Below, in pieces: positions 36,101 to 47,451 of a stretch of 64,000 bases of DNA (positions are counted from its first letter, which is position 1; each line of letters opens with the position of its first letter). Under the pieces are notes generated by a model. That model searched no databases, had not been told where the DNA came from, and saw nothing but the letters and a program-made list of their open reading frames with translations. Position numbers and translations under genes: made by a program. Source of the DNA: Streptomyces sp. NRRL B-1140 (GTDB lineage Bacteria; Actinomycetota; Actinomycetes; Streptomycetales; Streptomycetaceae). The DNA lies in contig NZ_LGEA01000025.1 of the NCBI RefSeq assembly GCF_001280065.1, forward strand, positions 1 to 64,000, written 5' to 3'.

Positions 36101-37546
36101 TCAGCGCTGCAGTGTCAGCAGACCCGGACGGTAGGGCAGGAGGCCGTAGTCGCCACCCGAGTTGGGGCTGCGCCCCTGGTAGAGCAACTGCAGCTTGCAG
36201 GGATCGACGGTCATGGTCTGATCGGGGCTGGTGCGGATCAGCTCGCCGTGGCTGATGTCGTTGGTCCAGGTGGCGCCGCTGTTGGCCTTGCCGGCGAAGG
36301 GATTGCCCTCGGTGGCGGCCTGGGGTGTCCACGAGCCGTTCAGACTGGTGGCCGTGAACGAGCGGAAGTAGCGGTGGCCCTGCGCACCGATCGCCTCGAC
36401 GATCATGAGGTAGCGGTTCTGGCCCTGCAGCTTGTAGACCTGCGGGGCTTCGAACAGGTTGTTCTTCGTGTCGCTCATCACCACGGTCGAGGTCGAGCCG
36501 AAGCTGCCCGGGAAGTTACCGATCGGCATACTGGCCCGGTAGATCTTGCCGTTGTCACCGGCGAAGAACAGGTACATGTTCGTCCCGTCGCCGATGAGCG
36601 TCTGGTCGATGGGGCCTGTTCCGGAGTCACCGATGCTGCCGGAGAAGAGCACCTGCTGGGAGGACCAGCCGTTCGGGTTGGTGGGGTCGCTCGACGTCCG
36701 GTAGGAGAAGGCGGTCCCGCCCCACTGGTAGGCGAGCACCCAGATGTTCTTCGGCGCGAAATAGAAGAGAGTGGGCGCGACGGTGGAGGTCGACATCGCG
36801 TTCTGGCTTGCCGAGGCCATGTCCGACCAGTTGCCGAACAGGCCGAAGTTCATCGAACCCCAGCGCGTCCCCGTGTCGTGCGTCGTCGCATAGACGAGTT
36901 GCCTGCCGTTGTAGGGGGCGACGGTGAAGTCCTTGAGTGAGACCCACCCCGGCTTGGGCTGCGCCAGCGCGCCCGTCGACGTCCAGCGGTACGTCGACGG
37001 AAGGTCGCACGGGCCGGTGGTGCCGCCGCCGACCTTGACGAGCTGCCACTGCTGGTTGGTGCCGCCCCAGTCGTCGTACTGGACGACGTTGGCGTTGTCG
37101 GCGGTGGAGGCGCCCTGCACTTCGAGGGCCTTGTTGCTGTGCCGCGAGACGAGCCGCACGTAGCCGTCAGAGCTGTCGGCCAGCCGCCACTGCTGGTTGG
37201 CGGCGTTCAGGTCGGTCCACTGGACGATGGAGCCCCCGTTCGCGGTGGACTGGTTGTGGACGTCCAGGACCTTGCCCGAGTGGCGGGATTTGATGCGGTA
37301 GTAGCCGCCCCCGGAATCGACGAACTGCCACTGCTGCTGGTTCTGATCGTTCCTGGACCACTGGGTGATGCGGGCCCCGTCGCCGGTCGCCATGTTGTAC
37401 ACGTCCAGGGCCTTGCCGCTGTTGCGGTTGACCAGCACATACGAGGCGTTGGGGTCCACTGTCGCCGCGGCGGCGGGCTGGGCGCCGAGGAAGGCGGCCA
37501 CGAGCATCAAGGGCGCGAGCACGGCGAGTAAGCGTCTTGGACGCAT
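36101..37546 (-). CDS. abfB: Secreted alpha-L-arabinofuranosidase, GH62 with N-terminal ricin-type CBM13
   Basis: This 481-residue secreted enzyme has a signal peptide ([18 protein letters not shown] then AQPAAAA), a ricin-B-like carbohydrate-binding domain with three QxW-type repeats (QQQWQF, NQQWRL, NQQWQL; about 40-165), and a GH62 catalytic domain (about 175-481, from CDLPSTYRW). GH62 enzymes release arabinose side chains from arabinoxylan, and the S. lividans AbfB family has this layout. ATG 37546 has AAGGAG nine bases upstream; an upstream frame extension lacks a signal peptide. It is transcribed divergently from the xylanase, with shared regulatory DNA between them. Confidence 0.93.
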   Translation of the reverse strand: MRPRRLLAVLAPLMLVAAFLGAQPAAAATVDPNASYVLVNRNSGKALDVYNMATGDGARITQWSRNDQNQQQWQFVDSGGGYYRIKSRHSGKVLDVHNQSTANGGSIVQWTDLNAANQQWRLADSSDGYVRLVSRHSNKALEVQGASTADNANVVQYDDWGGTNQQWQLVKVGGGTTGPCDLPSTYRWTSTGALAQPKPGWVSLKDFTVAPYNGRQLVYATTHDTGTRWGSMNFGLFGNWSDMASASQNAMSTSTVAPTLFYFAPKNIWVLAYQWGGTAFSYRTSSDPTNPNGWSSQQVLFSGSIGDSGTGPIDQTLIGDGTNMYLFFAGDNGKIYRASMPIGNFPGSFGSTSTVVMSDTKNNLFEAPQVYKLQGQNRYLMIVEAIGAQGHRYFRSFTATSLNGSWTPQAATEGNPFAGKANSGATWTNDISHGELIRTSPDQTMTVDPCKLQLLYQGRSPNSGGDYGLLPYRPGLLTLQR

Positions 37547-39445
<1,899 letters not shown>

Positions 39446-39477
39446 GGAAACCTGTCCAGAGGCGAAAGGGTCAATCG

Positions 39478-40857
39478 ATGAAGACCGATAGTGCGGTTCC
39501 TCCCGCCCCTGCACGGCAACACCGCTGGTGGTCGAGGGTCGCCGCCGTGGTGGCGGCGACCCTGGCGATCGGCATGCTCGTCGCGGTGAACCCCTCGCCC
39601 GCCGAGGCGGCGACGGTGGACACCAATGCCTGGTACGTCCTGGTCAATCGCAACAGCGGCAAGGCGCTGGACGTCTCCGGCTCATCCACCGCCGACGGCG
39701 CGCGGGTCGGCCAGTGGACGCGTAACGACGCAGCCAACCAGCAGTGGCGTTTCGTCGACTCCGGCGGCGGCTTCTACCGCCTCAAGGCCCGGCATTCGGA
39801 CAAGGTCCTCGACGTGGCCGGCGCCTCGACCGCGGACGGCGCGGCGATCCAGCAGTGGGCCGACCACAACGGAGCCAACCAGCAGTTCCGCCTGGCCGAC
39901 TCCGACGCGGGCCATGTCCGGCTGATCAACCGCACCAGCGGCAAGGCGGTGGAGGTGCAGGGAGCCTCCACGGCCGACGGCGGCAACGTCGTCCAGTACA
40001 CCGACTGGGGCGGCACCAACCAGCAATGGCAGATGGTCAAGCTGTCGTCCGGTGGCGGCGGCGGTGGCGGCGGATGCGGCGTCGCCCCCGCCCTGGCGAG
40101 CGGGACGCACACGATCCAGAGCGGCGGCAAGAGCCGCAGCTTCATCCTCAGGGTTCCGCCCAACTACGACAACAACCACCGCTACCGGTTGATCTTCGCC
40201 TTCCACTGGCGGGGCGGAACCGCCGGTGACGTCGCCTCGGGCGGCACGAGCGGGAACGCCTGGTCCTACTACGGCCAGCAGGAACAGTCGAACAACACCG
40301 CGATCCTCGTCGCCCCCCAGGGCCTTGGCAACGGCTGGGCCAACACGGGCAACGAGGACATCACCTTCGTCGACGACATGATCCGGCGCATCGAGGGCGG
40401 TCTCTGCGTCAACCCGGCACAGCGCTTCGCCACGGGATTCAGCTGGGGCGGCGGTATGAGCTACGCCGTCGCGTGCAGCCGGGCGAACGTCTTCAGGGCC
40501 GTCGCGGTCATCTCCGGCGCTCAGATCAGCGGGTGCAGCGGTGGCACCCAGCCCATCGCCTACTTCGGGATCCACGGCATCAGTGACTCCGTCCTCGGCA
40601 TCGGGCAAGGGCGGTCCCTGCGCGACAGGTTCGTCGCCAACAACGGCTGCACCCCCCAGAGCCCGCGAGAGCCCGCACCGGGCAGCCGGACGCACATCAC
40701 CACCACCTACTCGGGCTGCCGCGCCGGGTACCCGGTCCAATGGGCCGCGTTCGACGGCGGCCACCTGCCCGGTCCGGTCGACGGCTCCTCCGGCGAAAGC
40801 GGCGTCACCACCTGGACCAAGGCAGAGATCTGGAGGTTCTTCGCACAGTTCCAGTGA
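39478..40857 (+). CDS. Secreted CE1/LpqC-like esterase with N-terminal ricin-type CBM13
   Basis: This 459-residue secreted protein has a signal peptide (VAAVVAATLAIGMLVAV, then PAEA-A), a ricin-B domain (about 45-185) with NQQWRF, NQQFRL and NQQWQM repeats, a poly-Gly linker, and an esterase domain (about 200-459) of the polyhydroxybutyrate-depolymerase/feruloyl esterase type with Ser322 in GFSWGGG. In this context an acetyl-xylan or feruloyl esterase is most likely, removing side groups so that xylanase and arabinofuranosidase can act. Its ricin domain is strikingly like the one in the divergent abfB, more so than like the xylanase one. GAAAGGG precedes ATG 39478. Confidence 0.87.
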   Translation: MKTDSAVPPAPARQHRWWSRVAAVVAATLAIGMLVAVNPSPAEAATVDTNAWYVLVNRNSGKALDVSGSSTADGARVGQWTRNDAANQQWRFVDSGGGFYRLKARHSDKVLDVAGASTADGAAIQQWADHNGANQQFRLADSDAGHVRLINRTSGKAVEVQGASTADGGNVVQYTDWGGTNQQWQMVKLSSGGGGGGGGCGVAPALASGTHTIQSGGKSRSFILRVPPNYDNNHRYRLIFAFHWRGGTAGDVASGGTSGNAWSYYGQQEQSNNTAILVAPQGLGNGWANTGNEDITFVDDMIRRIEGGLCVNPAQRFATGFSWGGGMSYAVACSRANVFRAVAVISGAQISGCSGGTQPIAYFGIHGISDSVLGIGQGRSLRDRFVANNGCTPQSPREPAPGSRTHITTTYSGCRAGYPVQWAAFDGGHLPGPVDGSSGESGVTTWTKAEIWRFFAQFQ

Positions 40858-40870
40858 CGGGCCGGCACCA

Positions 40871-40901
40871 AGGTGGAGCCAGGACGATCCTGGCTCCACC
40901 T
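40871..40901. terminator. Bidirectional hairpin terminator, 14-bp perfect stem
   Basis: AGGTGGAGCCAGGA (40871-40884) pairs perfectly with TCCTGGCTCCACCT (40888-40901) around a three-base loop. It separates the converging esterase and threonine aldolase genes. Confidence 0.87.
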
Positions 40902-40943
40902 CGTCGGGGCAGGGCCCTCACCTGTGAAGCCCTGCTCAGGCGG

Positions 40944-42143
40944 CTACTTCGTCTTGCCGTTCGCGGAGGAGGCAGGCTCCTTCGCCAGCCCTTCGATCGT
41001 CTCTTCCAACGCGCGGACCCTGCGACGAAGTTGCACCAGTTCCTCCCGCTCGGCCATGGACAGTGCGCCCGCCGGCGTCCGGCCTTGCTCCGCCGCCAGC
41101 TCCTCCGCGATCGCCGCCGCGAAGGCGTCCACGTCGGCCTCGGTGGTGTCGAAGGAGGTCATCCAGCGGACCTCGCCGGCCTGCTCGTCCCAGGTGTAGA
41201 AGCGAAAGCGCTTCTGGAGACGCTCGGTGACGGCCGGCGGCAGGACGGCGAAGATCTGGTTGGCCTGCACCGGGCGGACGATCTCCAGGCCCGGCAGCCG
41301 GCGCACCGCCTCGTACAGCCGCTGGGTCATCGCGTTGGAGCGGGCCGCCGAGCGCAGCCAGAGGTCGCCGCCCAGCAGCGCCTCGAACTGCACCGACACG
41401 AAACGCATCTTGGAGCCCAGCTGCATGCTCGACTTGCGCAGGTGAGCCATGCCGCGCACCGCGTCCTCGTTGAGCACGATCACCACCTCGCCGAAGAGCA
41501 GCCCGTTCTTGGTGCCGCCGAGCGAGAGGACGTCCACGCCGGCGTCGGTGGTCATCTCACGCAGGGACACGCCGAGCGTGGCGGCGGCGTTGGCGAGCCG
41601 GGCGCCGTCGAGGTAGACGAGCATGCCGAGGTCGTGCGCATGGTCGCAGATCGCACGGATCTCCTCCGGCGTGTAGCAGGTGCCGAGCTCGGTGGACTGG
41701 GCGATCGAGACGACCCTGGGCCGGGCCCGGTGCTCGTCCTCGAAGCCCCAGGCCTGTCGGTCGATCAGCTCAGGCGTGAGCTTGCCGTCCCATGTCGGCA
41801 CCGTCAGGAGCTTGATCCCGGCGACCTTCTCGGGCGCCCCGCCCTCGTCGACGTTGATGTGGGCCGACTCGGCGCAGACCACGGCGTCCCAGCGGTCGAG
41901 CATGGTCTGCAGCGCGACCACGTTCGCGCCGGTGCCGTTGAAGACGGGGTACGTGTGCGCGGTGGGACCGAAGTGGCCGCGCACCACGTCCTGGAGGCGC
42001 TCGGTGTAGACGTCGGCGCCGTAGCTGCCCTGGTGGCCACCGTTGGCCAGGGCGATCGCCGCCAGGATCTCGGGGTGCGCGCCCGCGTAGTTGTCGCTGG
42101 CGAAGCCGCGCTCGTCCGGGTCGTGTCGTCGCTGTACGGTCAT
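40944..42143 (-). CDS. Low-specificity L-threonine aldolase family protein
   Basis: This 399-residue PLP enzyme (fold type I, beta-eliminating lyase family) has FASDNYAGAHPEIL at the N-terminus, the substrate loop NGTGANVVAL and the PLP lysine in SLGGTKNGLLFGE. Family members cleave threonine or allo-threonine, and sometimes other beta-hydroxy amino acids, to glycine and an aldehyde. The last about 45 residues are a charged, helix-forming extension (MAEREELVQLRRRVRALEE) typical of a short coiled coil, not needed for the core fold. It lies outside the biosynthetic cluster, and a role with chlorothreonine is only a thought. Confidence 0.87.
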   Translation of the reverse strand: MTVQRRHDPDERGFASDNYAGAHPEILAAIALANGGHQGSYGADVYTERLQDVVRGHFGPTAHTYPVFNGTGANVVALQTMLDRWDAVVCAESAHINVDEGGAPEKVAGIKLLTVPTWDGKLTPELIDRQAWGFEDEHRARPRVVSIAQSTELGTCYTPEEIRAICDHAHDLGMLVYLDGARLANAAATLGVSLREMTTDAGVDVLSLGGTKNGLLFGEVVIVLNEDAVRGMAHLRKSSMQLGSKMRFVSVQFEALLGGDLWLRSAARSNAMTQRLYEAVRRLPGLEIVRPVQANQIFAVLPPAVTERLQKRFRFYTWDEQAGEVRWMTSFDTTEADVDAFAAAIAEELAAEQGRTPAGALSMAEREELVQLRRRVRALEETIEGLAKEPASSANGKTK

Positions 42144-42213
42144 GGTGCTCGCCTACTTGTTTCGGTCGGACAGGTGTGACGGATGTGGTCCGGACGGTCG
42201 CCGGCCGGTCCGC

Positions 42214-42345
42214 TCAGGCCGGCGCTGCCTTGAGCACGCCCGCCGAGGTCTCCAGGACCGCGATGGCACAGGCGACCGCGAGGAACGTGGCGAAGCCGTC
42301 CACCAGGCAGTACGCGGTGAAGCCGACAGCCACGAGCAGGAAGTT
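42214..42345 (-). pseudogene. C-terminal remnant of a membrane protein gene
   Basis: Read leftward, this short stretch encodes a hydrophobic tail (NFLLVAVGFTAYCLVDGFA then TFLAVACAIAVLETS) ending in a normal stop at 42214. Upstream of about 42345 the frame becomes Ser/Arg-rich and membrane character stops abruptly, next to an AT-rich patch (near 42411). It looks like the end of a transporter-type gene cut off by a rearrangement. It has no start codon of its own that I can defend. Confidence 0.4.
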
Positions 42346-42737
42346 GACTGATCGAGATCCTGAAGATGAACTTTCTAACCGGGCGCCTAGGTCCCGGTCA
42401 ATGGATCACCGCAAATTTTTCTGTAAGAGCGTGCCCGGGCCGCACATTTTCCGGATCGAGGGGTCTGCCGACGCCTGTTCGGCTCCGGGAAGCGACCTCG
42501 TCGGATACTTGCGATGGATCCGGGAACCGTGGGGCCGCACGCTCACCCACCGTTGATTCCGGGTTCGCTCCTGCTTGCGGTATGCGTCCAGGACATCCCG
42601 GCGGAGCAGGAGGCCGAAGCCCGCGGACTCCAGCCGCAGGCCCAGTTGAGCCTCATCGATGCCCGACCCGGCTGCGGTGTCCGGCAGATGCCAGTCCTTG
42701 GCCGCCGGCCGGCCGAGAAGGTGGAGCCGCGCAGAAG
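42346..42737. other. Gene-poor stretch with a possible leftward coding fragment
   Basis: This has no intact gene. On the minus strand, about 42540-42710 reads as an amphipathic, coding-like sequence (DWHLPDTAAGSG, then IDEAQLGLRLESAGFGLLL) with codon-position GC bias that supports past coding, but no start and no clear family. Near 42411-42420 there is an unusual AT-rich run (AAATTTTTCTG). With the neighbouring remnant it suggests a recombination scar. Confidence 0.3.
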
Positions 42738-43478
42738 TCACGGTTTGCGGGTTACCCAGAGCAGTTCCGCCGGCCAGCGGTGTGCCCAGTCGGGAGGGTC
42801 GGTTTCGTTGTAGCCGTTGGGTGTTCCGATTTCGGGCCGCGGCTCGATGAGGTCGTCGATGAGGAGACCCGCGCCGCGCAGGACCTTGACCCAGCCGCCG
42901 TAGGTGAGCTGATAGCTGGTCGCGCCGTCGTCTTCGGCGATGGTGTTCAGCCCGAAGTAGTCCTGCTGCAGCGTCGTGGTCACGCGGCCGGCGGCCTCGT
43001 CGTAGCACGCTTCGAACCATGGGCTGGCGACGTTGAACACCAGGCGCCCGCCTCGGCGCAGGACGCGTGCGGCCTGCGGGACGGCCAGGTGCGGGGGCGC
43101 CCAGCTGAGCCCACCGAAGTCGCAGAACACCAGGTCGAAGCTGTCGGCCGCGAAGGGGAGTTGTTCGGCGGCGCCTTGCACCAGCGGGTAGCGGACCGCT
43201 CCCATCGTCCGGGCCGCTGCGGCGAGCTGGGCTTCGGACAGGTCGAGCCCGACCATCGTGGCGCCCTCGGCGGCGAGCGCCCTGGACCACTGGCCGGCGC
43301 CGCAGCCGAGTTCGAGGACGCGCTTGCCGGTGACGTCGCCCAGGGCGTGCAGGTGCGCGTCGGGGATGGAGTACATGCCCCACAGCCGGGGTGCGGCGCC
43401 GATCTGCGGGTCGTGCTCGTGCTGGTAGGCGCTGCTGATCCGGTTCCAGAGCCGCCGGTTGGCGGGGATGCTGTCCAC
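42738..43478 (-). CDS. Class I SAM-dependent methyltransferase
   Basis: This protein of about 246 residues has motif I VLELGCGAGQWSRAL, the acidic loop MVGLDLSEAQL and the post-motif LRRGGRLVFNVASPW, a standard small-molecule methyltransferase. The N-terminus IPANRRLWNRISSAYQ is common among Streptomyces homologues. GTG 43478 with GGAG about nine bases upstream is preferred; the frame stays open to ATG 43544, which would add 22 poorly conserved residues. The substrate is unknown. It lies beside a metallophosphoesterase gene with a 129-bp gap and is not obviously part of a pathway. Confidence 0.82.
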   Translation of the reverse strand: MDSIPANRRLWNRISSAYQHEHDPQIGAAPRLWGMYSIPDAHLHALGDVTGKRVLELGCGAGQWSRALAAEGATMVGLDLSEAQLAAAARTMGAVRYPLVQGAAEQLPFAADSFDLVFCDFGGLSWAPPHLAVPQAARVLRRGGRLVFNVASPWFEACYDEAAGRVTTTLQQDYFGLNTIAEDDGATSYQLTYGGWVKVLRGAGLLIDDLIEPRPEIGTPNGYNETDPPDWAHRWPAELLWVTRKP

Positions 43479-43607
43479 GTGCCGACTCCAGCACCGTCTG
43501 CGGTGGGCGGTCAACACGACGGGAGCATTGGCCGGTTGGGGCACTGGCCGGCTCTCGCCTCGGTCCGGCTCCGGCTCGGCCCATGATCTGCCGGACGAGC
43601 CCTGGTG

Positions 43608-44828
43608 CTACGGCGAGGTGGGCAGGTGCGGGGAGCGGAGCACGAGCAGGGTGATCTCGCTGGGGGCGAAGACGCGGAACGGCGGGCCCCAGAAGCCGGT
43701 GCCGCGGCTGGTGTAGAGGAGGGTGCGGCTGCCGTGCCGGCTCAGGCCCGCCACGACGGGCTGGTCGATGCGGACCAGGTGGTGGAAAGGCCAGATCTGA
43801 CCGCCATGGGTGTGGCCGGAAAGCTGGAGGTCGATGCCGGCCACTGCCGCCCGGTCGACGAACTTGGGCTGGTGTGCCAGGAGAAGAACGGGCAGCTCCG
43901 GATCGGTGTTGTCCAAGGCTCCGGCGAGGTGGGCGCGGTGCCCTGCCAGTCCGGAGGACTCGGCGGTGACGTCGTCCACGCCGGCGACCACGAGGGTGTC
44001 GCCTCCGCGTTCGAGCAGCAGATGGCGGTTGCGCAGCGGCTCCCACCCCAGCTCACCCATCAGGTCGACCCAGCCCTGAGCCTCGCTGTAGTACTCGTGG
44101 TTGCCGGTGACGTACACCCGGGCCCGGGTGGCCCGCACGGTACCGAGTGGGACGGCCTGGGCGCGGCGGCGTTCGGCCGTGCCGTCCGCGATGTCGCCGG
44201 TGTGGCAGACCAGGTCGGCTTCCAGGGTGTTCACCGTCTCGCACACCCGCGCCGACCAGCGGGCGCGGTCGAGCGGGCCGTAGTGGGTGTCGGTGATGAG
44301 GACGACGCGGAGGCCGTCCAACCCGGGACCCAGTCGCGGGAGCCGCACGTCGAGCCGGCGCACGCGCGGCACCCGGCGGGCCTCGGCGTACCCCCAGCCG
44401 AGCAGAACGGCGGTCGTGCCGAGGACGGCCCAGGTGACGACGCGGGCCCGGTCCTGGCCTTCGCCGATGCCGGCCAGGGCCAGGGCGAGCCGGAGGAGGA
44501 CACCGAGCAGGACGGACCAGGTGAACAGAACCCAGCTGGTGCCCAGCAGGGTGTCACCGGTGATCGCCGCGCGGTCCTGCTGGCGCCGGCCGTGGCCGCG
44601 CACCATCGCGAGCGGCATACCTATGAGGCCGAGGGCGAACAGGGAAGTGCCGGCCACCGTGACAGGCAGCGGCCAATGCTGGCCGGTGTGCAGGAGCACC
44701 CAGCAGGGCACGGCCCACAGCAGGACGGGGGTGATCAGGGGGAGGTAGCGCATCAGACGGTGCAGTCGGCTCTGCCGCGGCGCTTGCGCTTCACCCCCGG
44801 CTGGTCGGGTGTCGCCGGTGTCGGTCAC
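43608..44828 (-). CDS. Membrane-anchored metallophosphoesterase (YkuE-like)
   Basis: This 406-residue protein has about four N-terminal membrane segments (residues about 25-150) followed by a calcineurin-like phosphoesterase domain. The metal-binding motifs are in order: LITDTHYGPLD, CHTGDIADG, YVTGNHEYY and LSGHTHGGQIW. Family members hydrolyse phosphodiesters or phosphomonoesters at the outer face of the membrane; the YkuE branch has been linked to cell-wall lipids. It appears monocistronic and divergent from the DEAD-box helicase. Confidence 0.88.
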   Translation of the reverse strand: MTDTGDTRPAGGEAQAPRQSRLHRLMRYLPLITPVLLWAVPCWVLLHTGQHWPLPVTVAGTSLFALGLIGMPLAMVRGHGRRQQDRAAITGDTLLGTSWVLFTWSVLLGVLLRLALALAGIGEGQDRARVVTWAVLGTTAVLLGWGYAEARRVPRVRRLDVRLPRLGPGLDGLRVVLITDTHYGPLDRARWSARVCETVNTLEADLVCHTGDIADGTAERRRAQAVPLGTVRATRARVYVTGNHEYYSEAQGWVDLMGELGWEPLRNRHLLLERGGDTLVVAGVDDVTAESSGLAGHRAHLAGALDNTDPELPVLLLAHQPKFVDRAAVAGIDLQLSGHTHGGQIWPFHHLVRIDQPVVAGLSRHGSRTLLYTSRGTGFWGPPFRVFAPSEITLLVLRSPHLPTSP

Positions 44829-45066
44829 ACTTGCCCTCCCAGGCCAGGCTGCCCTCTCTCGCGCACTGTATCCGGTCGGCTCGGGCCGACCGGGCCGGCG
44901 TTCATGGGCGCGGCCCCCGCGATACGGGAGGCCCGGGCGGTGTGCCCAGTGCTAGCATTTCGCTTTTGCCGTGTCGCTGTGTCGGTGCTCCGTTGGGCGT
45001 CTCTGGTCGGCGGCCGCGTCTGTGCCGCGCCTTCCTCGGTACGGTCCCTTCGGAGGAAGGCTCACT

Positions 45067-46488
45067 GTGAGCGAATCAACACGTGCCGATGCCCCGCAGC
45101 AGGGCGATGTGCCCGAGACGGCGGGTGCCCCTTCGGCAGTGCCCGCGGCGACGTCCTTCGCCCAGCTCGGGTTGCCGGCCGAGGCTCTGCGGGCGCTCGA
45201 TGAGCAGGGTATGACTGTGCCCTCCCCCATCCAGGCGGCGGCGCTGCCGCATGCGCTCGCGGGACGGGACGTCCTGGGCCGGGGCCGCACAGGATCCGGC
45301 AAGACGCTCGCCTTCGGCCTGGGGATGCTCGTCCGGACGGCCGGGCAGCGCGCCCAGCCGAAAGAGCCGCTGGCGCTCGTTCTGGTGCCCACCAGGGAGC
45401 TGGCACAGCAGGTCGGTGAGGCGCTCACCCCGTACGCCGAGGCGCTGCGGCTGCGGCTCGCGACCGTGGTGGGCGGCGTGTCCATCGCACGGCAGGCCGC
45501 CGTGCTGAGGGAGGGCGCCGAGATCGTCGTCGCCACGCCCGGTCGGCTGCACGACCTCATCGAGCGCAAGGGCTGCCGACTGGGACGGACGCGCATCGCG
45601 GTCCTGGACGAGGCCGACCAGATGTGTGACATGGGGTTCCTGCCGCAGGTCACCGGGATCCTGGACCAGGTGCGTCCCGACGGGCAGCGGATGCTGTTCT
45701 CCGCCACCCTCGACGGCGACGTCGACCAGCTGGTGCAGCGCTACCTGCGCGACCCCGCCGTCCACTCGGTGGACCCTTCGTCCAGCGCCGTCTCCGCGAT
45801 CGAGCACCACGTGCTCGTCGTGCACGGCCCGGACCGGTACGCCGTGACCACGGAGATCGCCGCTCGAGACGGCCGCGTCCTGCTGTTCCTGGACACCAAG
45901 CACGGCGTCGACCAGCTCACGCGGCATCTGCGGGCCAGCGGCGTGGCAGCCGCCGCCCTGCACAGCGGGAAGTCCCAGCCGCAGCGCACCCGGACCCTGG
46001 CCCAGTTCAAGAACGGGCAGATCACCGCGCTGGTGGCGACGAACGTCGCCGCACGCGGCCTGCACGTCGACGACCTCGACCTCGTGGTCAACGTCGACCC
46101 GGCCGACGATCCGAAGGACTATCTGCACCGCGCGGGCCGCACGGCCCGGGCCGGCCGCTCCGGCACCGTCGTGACACTCGTCCTGCCGGGACAGCGCCGT
46201 GAGACGAGCCAGGTCATGGCGGACGCCGACGTCACCCCCAGGGTCACCAAGGTGCGGTCCGGCGAGGCGGAGCTGAGCCGTATCACCGGCGCCAAGGCCC
46301 CCTCCGGAAAGCCCCTCGACGGCGGGCCGGCCGTACCGCGCCCCAAGAACCACAACGTCCCGTTCGGCGGCCTGGGCAGCACCAAGGACGCCAAGAGCGG
46401 TTCCGGCGGCAGGTCGTCCTCCCGCAAGAGCAGCGAGGCCCGCAAGCTCGCGGAGGCCCGCAAGGCGGCCCGAGTGCGGCGCGGCTGA
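45067..46488 (+). CDS. DEAD-box RNA helicase
   Basis: This 473-residue helicase has all core motifs: Q motif near FAQLGLPAEALRALDEQG, Walker A GRGRTGSGKT, PTRELAQQ, TPGRLHDL, VLDEADQM (DEAD), FSATLDG (SAT), and the second-domain HRAGRTARAG. The C-terminal tail is basic and Ser-rich (SSRKSSEARKLAEARKA), typical of actinobacterial RNA helicases. It is probably a cold-shock or RNA-remodelling enzyme. GTG 45067 with GGAGGAAGG upstream is chosen; the frame opens to 44971 without family residues. Its upstream gap (44829-45066) holds a TAGCAT -10-like hexamer near 44953. Confidence 0.92.
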   Translation: MSESTRADAPQQGDVPETAGAPSAVPAATSFAQLGLPAEALRALDEQGMTVPSPIQAAALPHALAGRDVLGRGRTGSGKTLAFGLGMLVRTAGQRAQPKEPLALVLVPTRELAQQVGEALTPYAEALRLRLATVVGGVSIARQAAVLREGAEIVVATPGRLHDLIERKGCRLGRTRIAVLDEADQMCDMGFLPQVTGILDQVRPDGQRMLFSATLDGDVDQLVQRYLRDPAVHSVDPSSSAVSAIEHHVLVVHGPDRYAVTTEIAARDGRVLLFLDTKHGVDQLTRHLRASGVAAAALHSGKSQPQRTRTLAQFKNGQITALVATNVAARGLHVDDLDLVVNVDPADDPKDYLHRAGRTARAGRSGTVVTLVLPGQRRETSQVMADADVTPRVTKVRSGEAELSRITGAKAPSGKPLDGGPAVPRPKNHNVPFGGLGSTKDAKSGSGGRSSSRKSSEARKLAEARKAARVRRG

Positions 46489-46737
46489 GACAGGCTTCCA
46501 GGACTGCCGGGCCGTGTCCTCGTCCACGCCGCTGGACGGATACGCGGGCCGGAGATCGGCCGGGGTGCACCGGGCGGCGTGACGACGGGTGACCGTGCGC
46601 GCAGGAGGAGGCGTGCAGGCGAGGGAGCCGTCCGCGCCTGCGGGCTCGTGGCCGATCGGCTCCCGGGCGCTGTGCGGGAACCCTGCCCGACCAGCCGACC
46701 CGCCGGGATGGTGGTCCCTGTGCGACATACTCACCTG

Positions 46738-47226
46738 ATGAGTCCACGCCCTTCTCCGATCAGCCGGCCGGTCACGATACGGAGGGCCGTCGCGCGGGAT
46801 GCCAAACGGCTCACGCGGCTCGTGCGTGGCTCCGGCGCCTACGAGGGCAAGTACGCAGCCGCGGTCGCGGGCTACCGGGTCGGTCCTGATTACATCGAGG
46901 CGCACCGCGTCTTTGTGGCCGTCGGCGCCGACGAGCCCGGAGGCCGGGTCCTCGGGTTCTATGCGCTGGTCCTGGCTCCCCCGGAGCTGGACCTGCTGTT
47001 CGTCGCCGACGAAGCGCAAGGGCGGGGTATCGGACGGCTGCTCGTGGCGCACATGCAGTCCGAGGCCCGGGCCGCCGGGCTGGACCGGGTCAAGGTCGTG
47101 TCGCATCTTCCCGCAGCGGACTTTTACCACCGCGTCGGTGCGGTGCGGACCGGGACCGCGTTCGCGAACCCGCCCGCCGTACCGTGGGACCGTCCCGAAT
47201 TCGAGTTCCGCATTCCTCCGGAATGA
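46738..47226 (+). CDS. GNAT-family acetyltransferase
   Basis: This 162-residue protein has the GNAT acetyl-CoA pocket LLFVADEAQGRGIGRLLVAHM (R/Q-x-x-G-x-G/A form) and the preceding strand RVLGFYALVLAPPELD. The substrate is unknown. ATG 46738 fits the fold start (VTIRRAVARDAKRLTRLV); an in-frame GTG at 46720 is possible. The 249 bases before it hold no gene that I can support. Confidence 0.83.
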   Translation: MSPRPSPISRPVTIRRAVARDAKRLTRLVRGSGAYEGKYAAAVAGYRVGPDYIEAHRVFVAVGADEPGGRVLGFYALVLAPPELDLLFVADEAQGRGIGRLLVAHMQSEARAAGLDRVKVVSHLPAADFYHRVGAVRTGTAFANPPAVPWDRPEFEFRIPPE

Positions 47227-47451
47227 CGCGGTGTGCGGCGGGACGCAAGCTCCAGTATCGATGGTCAGCCGCACACCCCGCCCCGTCGTGACAGCCGCGA
47301 CACGGCGACGGCCAGACGCGTCGTTCGCCGACCGCGGCTTCAGCGACGCCACGGAGCGCCGTCTGGTACCCCACGGACAAGTCCCGGAAAATGTGAGGAT
47401 GTCGCGCAGGCTGTGACACGGGGGAACGGGGAACCACGGGGAGGTGCGGCC

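Noticed and set aside
42176..42556. Plus-strand frame of 126 codons in the gap after the aldolase gene
   Set aside because: It has no ribosome-binding site or family features, and the minus strand carries a recognisable membrane-protein remnant instead.
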